Source: Brassica napus (taxonomy: Eukaryota; Streptophyta; Magnoliopsida; Brassicales; Brassicaceae). From it: DNA of 64,000 nucleotides. This document shows positions 9,128 to 19,272 of the stretch, piece after piece. Numbering within the stretch: the first letter of the stretch is position 1; every line of letters begins with the position of its first letter. The translations under genes and the position numbers were made by a program. The DNA lies in NCBI RefSeq assembly GCF_020379485.1, contig NC_063434.1, positions 28,591,401-28,655,400 of the forward strand, given 5' to 3'. The notes under the pieces were generated by a model that was not told where the DNA came from, made no database searches, and was given only the letters and a program-made list of their open reading frames with translations.

Positions 9128-10039
9128 CTCAAATCCGAGTTAACCTTTAACACCCAGATCGCTCCACTTATTAACGACGATGTCATGCTAAGGTACATGT
9201 CTCCATCATCAGCTTACGTTGCACCCAAACTTCCAGTGAGGGCGCGTATAGCTTGTAGAGGTTACTTCGAGGGCATGATGAATATGCTTCCGGCTGGTAC
9301 TCTGGGCATTCTCGGTCTCGGTAATAGCTCCACATCTTTCGTTAGTAGCCTCGTCTCTTCTTACAAGATTCCCTTTAAAGTCTCTCTTTGTTTGCCTTCC
9401 AAACCTGGAAACAACCCCGGGTCCGTTTACATCGGCGGCAGCCCGAAACGTAAAGACCTAACGGGGTTATTGGTTTCCACTCCTCTTATCTCGAACCGGG
9501 AAACAAAAGAGCACGGGGAGGACTACAACTATTTCATAGATGTCAAATCTATCGAAGTCAACGGTAAGAGGCTCTCTTTCGACCATGATTTGTTGAAAAA
9601 CAAGAGGGGTCATTGGGGACGCACGAAGATCAAGAACGTGATTCCTTACACTCTCTTGGAGGCGTACATTTACAAAGCTCTTGTCAGAGCCTTCTCGGAG
9701 AAAACCAAGAAGCGAAAAGCTGTGTATCCTTTCACTGACTGCTTTAGCTATAAAAGTTTTGGAGAAAAGTCTCTGTTGGGCAAGGAAACTCCGGTGATTA
9801 GTTTGGTGTTGGGAGAAGGAGCAAAGTGGGATATATACGGACCAAACTCGCTTGTAAAGGTAAACAAAAATGTTGTGTGTCTAGCGTTTCAGGAAGCTGA
9901 CGAGTTTGAGTCACTGTTTCCAATCGAGATCGGAGGGTATCAAATGGAAGATAATCTAGTTGAGTTTGATCTTGAGGCTTCAAAGTTTTCTTTCACTTCT
10001 TCTCTTTTGCGTCACAACACATCATGTAGTCCACAATAA
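9128..10039 (+). pseudogene. EDGP/xylanase-inhibitor-like gene, copy 2, 3' part
   Basis: Continuation of the copy-2 frame directly after the retrotransposon, 303 residues to the stop. It carries GILGLGNSSTSFVSSLVSSYKIPFKVSLCLPS, the interdomain part, FIDVKSIEVNGKRL, the VYPFTDCFSYKS segment and the C-terminal FPIEIGGYQMEDNLVEFDLEASKFSF, as in EDGP/TAXI proteins. Coding begins at 9128 in exactly the phase of the 5' part ending at 4275, so a precise loss of the element plus one CTTAC copy would leave one open frame. An ATG at 9071 lies in the LTR and gives an in-frame start for a 322-residue LTR-led product, which would lack the signal peptide and N-lobe. Copies 1 and 3 are broken, so this was the best-preserved member of the cluster. 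Confidence 0.88.
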
Positions 10040-10844
10040 TGAGTTCTACTATAAAGCTCAATATCTTTCAAACGCCATATTATTAATAAATCGACAAAAG
10101 ACTCTCATCTAAGGGAGCCTATTGGTCGCTGAACTTTTACTTTTGTTTGTTCATTTTAGTTTCATAATGTGATTTTCTTATAACCTCACATTTTCAGAAA
10201 ATGTTTGACGTTGCAAAATCACAAACAAGACGCTATAATAATAACTTACTATTGCGTAATATTGGTTTACAAAAGCAATTTGGAGGTATTGAAAATTTAT
10301 TGGCTACAGTCAAAAAAAGCTTTAACAAAATGCTTCCGGCAGGTACTCTGGCTTTTTTTTTTAACTTGCAATTTTATCAGCAATCTCTTTTTCAATAAAA
10401 AGTCACGTACATTGCCTAAGAAAACAAAAAAAACATGTTTTTTTTTTTAAAACAGTTACGTACATTTGCCTAAGTCAAGGCTATTATGCTTTGGCTTTCC
10501 TCAGTAAAAAAAAACAACAAATTAGATTTCCTTTTTTCTTACCAATGCAAATTAGATTTGTTTAATTGTTTCTATTTTAAAATATGAGTGTAGTGTGATG
10601 TGTCTCTCTGTCCTTTTTATATCTCTCACACCCTCTGTGCGTGGCTCTGTAAAATCGGATTTTGATCAAGTAAAAGTGTGGATGCGATCTAGAGTTAGAA
10701 CAAATGCAGCGTAGAAAACTAATTTCATTTTAAGTATAGTTTTGGGTCTGTGCATACAGATTAAGAAAACAATTAATTTTGTATATTTTTTACGTAAAAA
10801 CACAATTACCTATACACCTAACTATATTTCAACTAATAGAAAAA
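10040..10844. other. AT-rich spacer with an EDGP-derived 3' flank
   Basis: The first about 115 bp is the 3' untranslated flank of EDGP-like copy 2 and is also present at about 35834-35960. A short stretch at 10330-10351 (ATGCTTCCGGCAGGTACTCT) matches 9287-9307 inside the gene except for one base. From about 10735 an inverted relative of the 1238-1475 MITE begins. No gene is seen. Confidence 0.55.
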
Positions 10845-10945
10845 TAATTTGCCGAATAAAATTAATAAACTTTACATTGACAGCACACTTATTTTGTAAC
10901 GAAACATTTTCACTACAATGACATTAAATATGAAACGGAGGGATA
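10735..10945. mobile_element. MITE-like element, inverted relative of 1238-1475
   Basis: The interior (AGATTAAGAAAACAATTAAT, then CACAATTACCTATACACCTA) is the reverse complement of the interior at about 1340-1430. It ends with AATATGAAACGGAGGGATAG, the inverted form of the CTCCTTCCGTTT terminus. Boundaries are approximate. Confidence 0.5.
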
Positions 10946-11580
10946 GAATATTTAACTTTCTTAAAAAAGAAGAAGAAGTAATCATTAGTATTATTATTAT
11001 TTACATGTATTATTTGTTCTTGGAGAAGGAGCAAGTAACAAGACAATCACCTTTTTTCACACATAAATTTAAGTTAATATTTGTATTTTATAATTATGGT
11101 GCATAGATGAATTGTTATAAACTTTGTACTTGGAATTAAAGAAAATATTATACATAAACGTTTAAACTGAACACAACCCGAAATAAGAAATTGAATGAAA
11201 AAAAAAAGAAAAATAAATTGCCGAATAAAATTAATAAAGTTTACATTGACAACACACTTATTTTGTAACGAAATATTTTCTCTACAATGACACTAAATAT
11301 GAAACGGAGGGATGGAATATTTTACTTTCTTAAAAAAGAAGAAGAAGTAATCATTAGTATTATTATTATTTACATGTATTATTTGTTCTTGGAGAAGGAG
11401 CAAGTAACAAGACAATCACCTTTTTCACACATAAATTTAAGTTAATATTTGTATTTTATAATCATGGTGTATAGATTAATTGTTATAAACTTTGTACTTA
11501 AAATTAAAGAAAATATTATACATAAACGTTTAAACTGAACACAACCCGAAATAAGAAATTGAATGAAAAAAGAAAAGAAA
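10845..11580 (+). repeat. Tandem duplication, unit about 369 bp, two copies
   Basis: GCCGAATAAAATTAATAAA occurs at 10851 and again at 11220. The following about 360 bp (GAAACGGAGGGAT, AAGAAGAAGAAGTAATCATTAG and ACAATCACC blocks through GAAATAAGAAATTGAATG) is repeated with few differences. Unit 1 is about 10845-11213 and unit 2 about 11214-11580. The duplicated unit includes one MITE end. Confidence 0.85.
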
Positions 11581-13050
11581 TGAAAGTCAAATACACCAAT
11601 CGAGTCAATGACAACATTATACATCTTCTTATGTACTAATTTAATGTTTTATTATATAAGCCTTTAAAATTTATTTTGCTAGGATTTAAAAAAAAAATGA
11701 AAACACTCTATTTTATAAATATCATTTTTATTTACAATTAAAAAAGATAATATTAAATACTCTTTTACAATTTTGTTTAGGATTTTAGAAAAGGAAAATT
11801 ACTCTCATATAACCTATTACAATTATATTCTCTTTAGAATTTTAGAAAAAAAAATCGCTATCAAATAATTATTTTTAGTTATTAATTAATAATTTTAAAA
11901 GTATTATTTCTACAATTCGTATGAATACAAATTTTACACTTCTATTGTTAATTAAATAACTTTTAGTATCATGTTCATCATCAAATACTCTCTTAAAAAA
12001 TATTATCAAATAAATTTTTACAACTCTCTTCTGGTTAAGACCAAAAAAATATGATACAAATTTCTATTGTTTTGGTTTTTTTTTTAAGGAAAAAAACTAT
12101 CAAATATTCTTTTACAGTTTTTAGGATTTTAGAAAAGGAAGTAAATACTACATAATCTTTTACAATTTTTTTTTCTAGGTTTTAGAAAAATAAAAGTTTT
12201 ATCAAATAATTATTACCACTTAATATTAACTATTTTTAAAAGTTGCATTTTCAAAATTTGTTGTTTTCAATATCACTAATATTTTTACAATTTTTCTTGT
12301 TAATTAAATAATTGTACTATCAGGTTTATCATTAATTTTTTAAGTAAAAAATATTATTAAATAAAAATTTACATTCTCTCTCGTCAGGATTTAGAAAAAA
12401 AAGAAAAAAAAATCTTACTTGGTTACGATTAGAAAATACTTTTTTTTTTAGAAATCTCTTTTATTTAGGATTTTAGGAAAAGAAGAAGTTATTTTCAGAT
12501 AATGACAGTTTTTATTGACACATTCACGATCTAATTTTTTTAATTGACAGATGTCACAATCATATGATGTGAATTGTTTGAAGTTAATTTTGGTTTATAT
12601 TTTCTTACACAAAATTATTAAAAAGTAAGTTAGTTAATTATAAGAAAAAATAAGATTACTTTTATATTTTTATTTTATTTATACTTTTAAAAAGGAAATT
12701 AAATATTTTATAATTAATTTTCTTTTCGTTTTATACAATTATTTTATTTTTAATAGAAAAAAATTCTGTTTAATTATTTATTTATTTTGTCTTATACATA
12801 CAAACACATATCCATCATATTCATACATACTCATGTACGACAACAACATTAAAATTAAAAGTTATGTTAGCATCATAAGATGTAATAACGATAATAAGAA
12901 TTTGAGTTGTATTAAGAGATTAAAAGAAAAATACTTAGGCAATATTTCTCATTTAAATACTATTGTGTTTTGTAAAAATCATATGTGGAAGCTTAAACCT
13001 CAATATGGATTAATATTTATAGTTAATTTTGGCATGGCGACCAATATTCA
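11581..13050. other. Very AT-rich spacer without a gene
   Basis: Extremely A/T-rich with recurring TTTTAGGATTTTAGAAAA-like phrases (near 11680, 11790, 12120, 12175, 12390 and 12470), possibly a decayed tandem repeat of about 60-350 bp spacing. No convincing coding sequence. Confidence 0.5.
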
Positions 13051-13083
13051 TGATAAAAAATGCCGATGCTGAGAAGTCGAAGA

Positions 13084-13266
13084 AGCAAAAAATGCCGGTG
13101 TACTTAGGAATCAACAGCATCCGGAGAGAGTTTCTTATTGGCTACTTGAACACTCTGACTTGGCCGCAGCTCGACTTCCTTCTTCGAATGATATTTAGTG
13201 AAAAATTCACTTTAAAGCATAGCACATATTCTACTATCTGGTTCACTGGATATAGATATGGTCATC
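13084..13266 (+). pseudogene. Unrecognised protein fragment, copy A (paralogue of 18320-18588)
   Basis: The frame reads VYLGINSIRREFLIGYLNTLTWPQLDFLLRMIF and continues to YRYGHQ. It aligns almost end to end with the fragment at 18415-18588. Substitutions between the two are mostly at the protein level without stops, so both descend from a coding sequence, but I do not recognise the family. Copy A is interrupted at YRYGH by the MITE-like repeat that starts near 13267. Confidence 0.45.
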
Positions 13267-13650
13267 AGACCATCTCCAATGGTTCTTCAATTTCCACTTT
13301 CTGCACAATATTTGTTTTAAAGACACTTTATTTTTTTTCATTTCTTCAAATTTTGAAGAATTAATCACTTAAGAGATTTATGTATTTAATGTTTCTTTAT
13401 AAATCTAATATTTTATGTTTATTATTTATGTTATTTGTAGTAATTGTATCATATAATAATGTTTAAATTATAATTTAATTATTATTATTAAAATAAAATA
13501 ATTGGGTTAAATTAGTAAATTTAAAAAGTATAAGGTGTTATTAATAATTAATTATAGAGTGATGGTAGAATATACTTAGAATGTAATTTTTGAAGAACTT
13601 CATACTTTGGAAAAAAAATGAAATTAAGCATTGGAGATGATCTAAAGACA
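13267..13650. mobile_element. MITE-like repeat with CCATCTCCAAT termini, internally deleted copy
   Basis: The left end AGACCATCTCCAATGGTTCT and the right end AAGCATTGGAGATGATCT form imperfect inverted repeats. The same element occurs at about 18589-19235 with about 300 extra internal base pairs. Copy A joins the two parts at a TTAA microhomology (near 13363). Class unassigned. Confidence 0.6.
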
Positions 13651-13656
13651 TCTGCT

Positions 13657-13960
13657 TCTTATTACACTATTTTAGTTAAATGAAACTACTAAGCATTGGA
13701 GATGATCTAAAGACATCTGCTTCTTATTACACTTTTTCTTTTTTTTGAAACAGCTTATTATTACACTATTTTAGTTAAATACAGTAAATATAATTTCTTA
13801 AAAAAGAATTTGGCCTGTCCAACAGCGCCTCCAGTTCAACTCCGTAAATACAAAGACGATCACAGACTCTAACTAAAGCTCATAGAAACAATTTTCTAAA
13901 CTAAAAAAGAAACAGAAGTTGAACTTCTGTATATATCTAACTTTCTGGGGGTTATATTAT
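13657..13960 (+). repeat. Short repeats plus segment shared with 2617-2825
   Basis: ACATCTGCTTCTTATTACAC occurs twice in close succession (near 13650 and 13707), followed by the block shared with 2617-2825. The phrase CTTCTTATTACACTATTTTAG also recurs at about 19248. These are pieces of one dispersed repeat family or of the duplicated EDGP neighbourhood. Confidence 0.6.
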
Positions 13961-14244
13961 TGCCCTTAACCATTTATATTATTGGTTTGTTACCCAACCC
14001 AACTAACCAAAACCGAAATTTTATTTTTATCTTTTTACAAAATCGATAACTTTTAACTTTTTACAAAACGGATGAATTTATCTCTTCCCCTTTCTTCACA
14101 AATCCATCACCAGTGAGATTAACCCTAATTTATAAATAGTTTAATACTAATACAATAGGTCAATAATACTACAACATGTACTCTAATATAAATGTCTAAT
14201 GAGTTCTAAAGATAAACATCACAACCTTTCTTTTATCAGCAGTT
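13961..14244. other. Upstream region of EDGP-like copy 3
   Basis: AT-rich and without a gene. It leads into the copy-3 start at 14245. No clear promoter element is identified. Confidence 0.4.
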
Positions 14245-15291
14245 ATGGCTCGTCTCTTCATTCTAAACGTCTTCTTCGTTTTAGTAGCAACCACCACATC
14301 TCTGACTGAACACAACCCGAAAAGCCTAAGCCAAGACCAAAGCAAAACTCTCATGCTTTTGTACTTCCGGTCTTTAAAGACACCAAAACCGGTATCTACT
14401 ACACCAACGTGACCGTCGGCAAACCATCGCTTGTGGTTAACCTAGCTGTGGACGTTAGAGGCTCAGCCTTATGGTTCCAGTGCGACAAGCTTGGCTATAA
14501 CTCAACCAACTACACCCCTATTCTCTGTGGGTCCAACTGCTGCAAACAAACTAAAAATCAGTGCCTCACTTCATTGCATGGGCACCTACGGACCACCTTG
14601 CAGAAATGACACTTGTCACGCTTACCTCCAAACCCAAATGACCTACAACACTGTCCTCGCTTCTCTAGTTAAAGACGATGTTGTCCTAAGCTACACGTCA
14701 CCGTCAACTAAACTCGCGGCGAGGCTGCCTCTCGCTTGCATGTCTGCCTCAGAGGTCGTGGCCGGGCTTCCGTATGGTACTCAGGGCATTCTCGGACTCG
14801 GTAATAGCTCAACGTCTTCCGTTAAGGTCATGGTCTCTTTTTTTTGGTAAAATAGGTCATGGTCTCTTCTTACAAGATTCCCTTTAAAGTAGCTCTTTGT
14901 TTGCCTTCTAAGCCCGGAAATGATTTCGGGCCTGTTTACATCGGCCCGCCGAACCGTAAAGATGTCAGAAGGTTATTGGTTTCCACTTCTCTTGCTCAAT
15001 CCCGGAGAAAAGAGAACGAGGGGAGGATAATATATTACATAGATGTGAAATCTATCCAAGTCAACGGAAAAAAACTCTCTTTTAATCATATGATTTATTG
15101 ACTTTTAACAAGACGAGTCATTGGGGCGGTACAAAGATCCCTTACACTCTCTTGGAGACTTCCATCTACAAAGCTCTTGTTAAAGCCTTCGTTGGAAAAG
15201 CTCAAAAGCAAAAAGCCATGTATCCATTCACTGACTGTTTTAGCTTAAAAATTTTGGAGGAAAATCTCTGTTTCACATCTCTCAAGACATG
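14245..15291 (+). pseudogene. EDGP/xylanase-inhibitor-like pseudogene, copy 3
   Basis: It starts with a signal-peptide-like segment (MARLFILNVFFVLVATTTS) but shifts frame soon after (near 14320). It resumes as IYYTNVTVGKPSLVVNLAVDVRGSALWFQC, shifts again near 14565-14577, then continues with DTCHAYLQTQMTYNTVLASL and GILGLGNSSTSSV. An insertion that repeats GTCATGGTCTCTT (14828-14870) and a stop at about 15099 follow. The last homologous part, TKIPYTLLETSIYKALVKAF...YPFTDCFS, ends near 15270, so the C-terminal lobe is missing. At least four lesions make it non-functional. It keeps the cysteine segment (CRNDTC) lost from copy 2. DVRG replaces the catalytic DTG. Confidence 0.88.
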
Positions 15292-15377
15292 ATCTAGAGC
15301 CGTTTAATGCTTGGAAGCTGACTCAACTATTTGTGTGAAGTTAAAATTAAAACAATTTAACTTAAAAATCACAAAAC

Positions 15378-15382
15378 AAAAA
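15378..15382 (-). terminator. Pol III terminator of tRNA-Gly
   Basis: A TTTTT run on the minus strand directly downstream of the tRNA, the usual RNA polymerase III stop signal. Confidence 0.75.
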
Positions 15383-15453
15383 TGCACCAGCCGGGAATCG
15401 AACCCGGGTCTGTACCGTGGCAGGGTACTAATCTACCACTAGACCACTGGTGC
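15383..15453 (-). tRNA. trnG-GCC: tRNA-Gly (GCC anticodon)
   Basis: 71 nt reading GCACCAGTGGTCTAGTGGTA at the 5' end (A box) with T-arm GGGTTCGATTCCCGG (B box) and 3' strand CTGGTGC plus discriminator A. The acceptor stem GCACCAG/CTGGTGC pairs perfectly. The anticodon loop CTGCCAC gives GCC. It matches the plant nuclear tRNA-Gly(GCC) pattern without an intron. CCA is not encoded, as expected. Confidence 0.97.
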
Positions 15454-15870
15454 TTGTTGATAAATCACTTCTCTCTTCACAAAAGACAATCTTAAACTAA
15501 CATATACTGCTGTCAAGTTTTAGACAAACTAATGTCTCAAAATAGTGTGGCAAAGACTCACCACTTATGTCTATATTTCTTGAATAAAGTGGTTGTTGCA
15601 TTGCTCCAAATTAAACTCAAAACAGTTTGCCTTTAGTTTAGTAGATTCTACCTCATTCATCTTCTATTCTAGTTATTTCAGGCAGTGAACTTCAAGAAGC
15701 CAGTATACAAACAAGTCCTGTTTCGCTCTCATCTCCAGTGAAAAAGAAACACAAACTCAGAGAATAAGCTGTCCTTGATATACACTATGTTTGGTGAATA
15801 ATCCTTGAATGAGAAAATACAATCACTGTTCACTTTCCTTATTTGATCTAAACCAAAGTGTGAGATCCTG
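15454..15870. other. Spacer between tRNA-Gly and the glycosyltransferase
   Basis: No gene is visible. It probably holds the glycosyltransferase 3' UTR (minus strand). Confidence 0.5.
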
Positions 15871-17316
15871 TCATCTTCTTATTTTCTCATCAAAGATTCT
15901 CTCGATTTGATCCGCAACAACCTTAGCCACCACCTCAGGAGCAAACTTCTTGACCATATCCTCTCTTCCACGCTTCCCTTTAACCTTCGCTTCATCAGGT
16001 TCACTCATCACACGCCTCATCAGCACCCTAAGCTTATCAACAGAAGGCTCTGCCCATTGATGCCCTTCAAAAGGACCTTCCTTCACTTCACTCATCTCCT
16101 CAACCACCAACGGATAACCATTCTCTTCAGTCAGATACTCCGTGGGCCCAGACCAGTTCGTAGCAATCACAGGCAAAGACATCGCCATAGCTTCCACTAT
16201 CGGCCGTCCCCATCCTTCCCCTCTCGTAGGCAACACAAACGCATCAGCCGCTTTGTACAACCGAGGCAAATCAACCTGAGCTATGTGTTTATCAATCACA
16301 TAAACAAAAGGGAAACCATCTTTCCCCTCTTCAAGACTCAACTCTTTCACAAAATCAACAATCTTGTTCCCAAAATCTCTATCTGAATGATAAGCGTTTG
16401 TCAACAGAAACAGAGCAACATTGTCTTCACCAGAGAACTCTCTCAAGTAAGCTTTTAACAACACATCCCAACCTTTCCTCTTCTCCCACTTAAACACACT
16501 CAAGAACACAAACCCTAAACTCCTCGTTCCAGAGCCACCTAAAACCAAATCCCCAATCTCCACCAAATCCAAAGGCTCATACTTTAAAGGATCAAACACC
16601 TCAACATCAACAGGCTGCACAATCTTAACAACCTTAGACGAATCAACACCACTTTGCACAAACGACTCTACATGAAACTCAGTAGGAACCCAAACACGAT
16701 CCATTCCGTTACACCGCTCCACGTGCTCGTCATTGACTCTATCAGTCTCAAACATTGTTCTACCAATCACAGCCGCAAAGTCTCCGTAGTAACCGTAAGG
16801 AGGACAAGGAAGAGTCTCGAACAATGGCGGATACCACGCGCCAGGCTCGCTGTGGCAAACGACGATCGTCTCGTTGGGTCTACACTCTGTTCTGTGCATT
16901 TCGATGGCGAGCTCTTTCGTCTCTGTGGCTAAACCGTTCCAGAACTCGATTGATTGGAGATCGCCGTGGTGCTCGATTGTGATTCGGAACTTAGGGGGTT
17001 TGAGATTGTGGTGGAGTGATAGGATGTAGGACCATGCTTCTGAGCTGTAGCCGCCGCTCGAGAGGAAAGGAGCCATCCATAACACGCAATGAGACGGAGT
17101 TTTAAGAGTATCGGATTTGGAATTGGAGGAGAGAGATTGAAGATAGGTGGAGATGCGATTCGTGGTGAAGATGAGTCTAAGAGTTTGGGATTTGTAGAGA
17201 TCGGTCGTGGTGAAGGAGAGTATGAGTATAGAAAGGAGAAGGAATAAGATCGAAGAAGTGTAGACGAACGTGGTGAATCTCCATGGTCGCTTCGTTCGAT
17301 CTGGTGGTTGCTCCAT
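15871..17316 (-). CDS. GT4-type glycosyltransferase, Golgi type II membrane protein (At3g10630-like)
   Basis: Single-exon gene, 481 residues. The N-terminal segment TTFVYTSSILFLLLSILILSF (about residues 15-35) is a likely signal anchor, giving a type II topology with a luminal catalytic domain. The C-terminal half carries FVFLSVFKWEKRKGWDVLLKA, a nucleotide-sugar-binding Rossmann-type start, and the GT4 motif EGWGRPIVE (the EX7E pattern), followed by LPVIATNWSGPTEYL. Donor and acceptor cannot be told from sequence. From memory the best counterpart is Arabidopsis At3g10630, annotated only as a glycosyltransferase-superfamily protein, which agrees with the neighbouring NUP1 gene. The frame is intact and full length. 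About 110 bp immediately upstream of the start codon is duplicated at 19273-19381. Confidence 0.9.
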   Translation of the reverse strand: MEQPPDRTKRPWRFTTFVYTSSILFLLLSILILSFTTTDLYKSQTLRLIFTTNRISTYLQSLSSNSKSDTLKTPSHCVLWMAPFLSSGGYSSEAWSYILSLHHNLKPPKFRITIEHHGDLQSIEFWNGLATETKELAIEMHRTECRPNETIVVCHSEPGAWYPPLFETLPCPPYGYYGDFAAVIGRTMFETDRVNDEHVERCNGMDRVWVPTEFHVESFVQSGVDSSKVVKIVQPVDVEVFDPLKYEPLDLVEIGDLVLGGSGTRSLGFVFLSVFKWEKRKGWDVLLKAYLREFSGEDNVALFLLTNAYHSDRDFGNKIVDFVKELSLEEGKDGFPFVYVIDKHIAQVDLPRLYKAADAFVLPTRGEGWGRPIVEAMAMSLPVIATNWSGPTEYLTEENGYPLVVEEMSEVKEGPFEGHQWAEPSVDKLRVLMRRVMSEPDEAKVKGKRGREDMVKKFAPEVVAKVVADQIERIFDEKIRR

Positions 17317-17323
17317 CGATGCA

Positions 17324-17433
17324 GAGAGAGAGACGAAAGAAACAGAGACGGAGATTCAACGCAGTGAGAGGCCCATTAATAATTTTAGGCCCATTAAGAA
17401 TTTTAGGCCGTTATTTATAGACAACATAGCTAC
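17324..17433. repeat. Glycosyltransferase 5' flank, duplicated at 19273-19381
   Basis: GAGAGAGACGAAAGAAACAG through GACAACATAGCTAC is repeated about 1.95 kb away with a small internal deletion (one of two TTTTAGGCCCATTAAGAA units). GGCCCATTA telobox-like/site II-like motifs (GGCCCA), common in promoters of housekeeping plant genes, are present in both copies. Confidence 0.85.
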
Positions 17434-18290
17434 TACTGCTCTTACAGACGAATCAATTGCTCTAATACTCTCGGGTGAAAAAAAAATTTCTCCAATGCTC
17501 CTCCTCCTTCTTCCTTTTTTATTTAATATTTATTTAAATCATAAAAAAAATATTAAAAATCTACGAACCTGACAAAATCTAGTTATTTACAAATTTACCA
17601 GCGGACTATCCAAACTCAAACTATACCCATCCATTAAACTCAGATCCAGACATAAAAATCTACATATCAACTAAGTATTTTTAAGTTTTACTCATTCTTT
17701 CTATTTCTTCACTGAAACAAATCAATCTTATTTTTTCATCTTTTTATCATATGGGAAAGGATAATCTTCAAATAAAAGACGAATCAAACTTTTCTATAAA
17801 AAAAAATTAACGAAATAACAAATCACGAATTATTCATCGAAAGAGAAGAAAAATCGAACCCAAAATAGTATAACTTAGTAAAACTTGATATAACTATAAA
17901 ACTTTGTACAACTTAGTAAAATTTTAAATAGTTTAGATTGTATAACTTAGTAATACTTTGTGAATTTTGTGATGATGACTTAATTTGATAGTTACGTTTT
18001 TGTATGAAGTGATGCTTCCTAAGAACAAAACTGAAACTATCTAACCTCTAATGGTGGAGACATGGAACAAAGTGAGAAGGATAGTGGTTTAGGTAGTGGA
18101 GAGATGAAAAAATGTGTAGATAAGAGTGTAGGAAAGAAGGACAGTACAAGTAATAAGGAAAAAATATCGTGGAGATAAGCAAAACGAGAAAGAAGCAATG
18201 AAGAACAAATCAATTATTGGCAACCAATACAAGTGGTAAAGAAAAAAAAAATCAATCATTGTCAACCAATACAAATTCTTATAACTTGGT
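17434..18290. other. AT-rich spacer
   Basis: No gene. Short repeats of ATAACTTAGTAA/ACTTAGTAAAACTT type at about 17870-17960, and two copies of a TCAATYATTGNCAACCAATAC phrase near 18210 and 18250. Confidence 0.45.
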
Positions 18291-18588
18291 CCATGCTGGT
18301 CGACGCATCAGTGTAATGTAGATCCCGGTGAAAAGAACATACTCTACATCACCAACGACGAGCACCGTCAAGATAACGATCTGCTATATGATGATCTTCA
18401 AGCTCCAGAGTGTGAAGTGTACTTAGGAATCAACAACACCCGGATAGAGTTTCTTATTGGCCACTTGAACACTCTGACTCGGCCGCAGCTTGACTTCCTT
18501 CTTCCAATGATATTTAATGAAAAGTTCACTTTAGGGCATAGCGCATATTCTACTATACGGTTCAATAGATATAGATATGGTCATCAGA
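18291..18588 (+). pseudogene. Unrecognised protein fragment, copy B
   Basis: A frame open from about 18294 reads NVDPGEKNILYITNDEHR, then EVYLGINNTRIEFLIGHLNTLTRPQLDFLLPMIF and YSTIRFNRYRYGH. Copy A at 13084-13266 shares the second half. No start codon, no complete domain and no family recognised. It is cut by a MITE-like repeat at 18589, in the same place as copy A, so the repeat was already present when the segment was duplicated. Confidence 0.45.
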
Positions 18589-19235
18589 CCATCTCCAATG
18601 GTTCTTCAATTTTCACTTTTTGCCCAATTTTTGTTTAATTTTAGCTTCAAAGGCACTTCATTTTTTCATTTATTCAAATTTTGAAGAATTAAACGGTATT
18701 TCTTCAAATTTGAAGAAATTCTGTTCAGTTCTTCATTTTTTGAATATGAACTTTTTTTATTTATGAATTAATCCTTAACTTTAACTTATTGTTAATTTAT
18801 ATTTAAATAAACTATAAGTGTCGATGTCACCTAATTAGTTAAATTTTATATTATTATTTTTTGTCTAATTTGATGCTAATAATGGAAAGCATTAAAATAT
18901 TAATTTTCGAGTATTCTGTATTTGATTTGGAAGAATTTGAAATAAAATAAGCTCATTTTTTTGTTTTGAAATGTTTGGGTTAATCGCTTAAGAGATGTAT
19001 GTATTTAACGTTTCTTTATAAATCTAATATTTTATGTTATTTGTAATAATTGTATCATATAATAATGTTTAACTTATAAAATAATTATTATTATTAAAAC
19101 AAAATAATTGGGTTATATTAGTAAATTTTAAAAGTATAAGGTGTTATTAATAATTAATTATAGAGTGATGATAGAATATATTTTTTGAAGAACTTCATAT
19201 TTTGAAAAAAAATGAAACTAAGCATTGGAAATGAT
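18589..19235. mobile_element. MITE-like repeat with CCATCTCCAAT termini, longer copy
   Basis: The left end AGACCATCTCCAATGGTTCT and right end AAGCATTGGAAATGATCT are imperfect inverted repeats of at least 18 bp, extended by TTCTTCAA-rich sequence. About 300 bp longer than the copy at 13267-13650. No transposase frame. Confidence 0.6.
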
Positions 19236-19272
19236 CTAAAGACATCAGCTTCTTATTACACTATTTTAGTCA

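Noticed and set aside
10918..11106. 62-codon frame within the tandem duplication
   Set aside because: AT-rich, not preserved in the second repeat unit, no homology.
15907..16386. 159-codon plus-strand frame
   Set aside because: Antisense shadow of the glycosyltransferase coding sequence.
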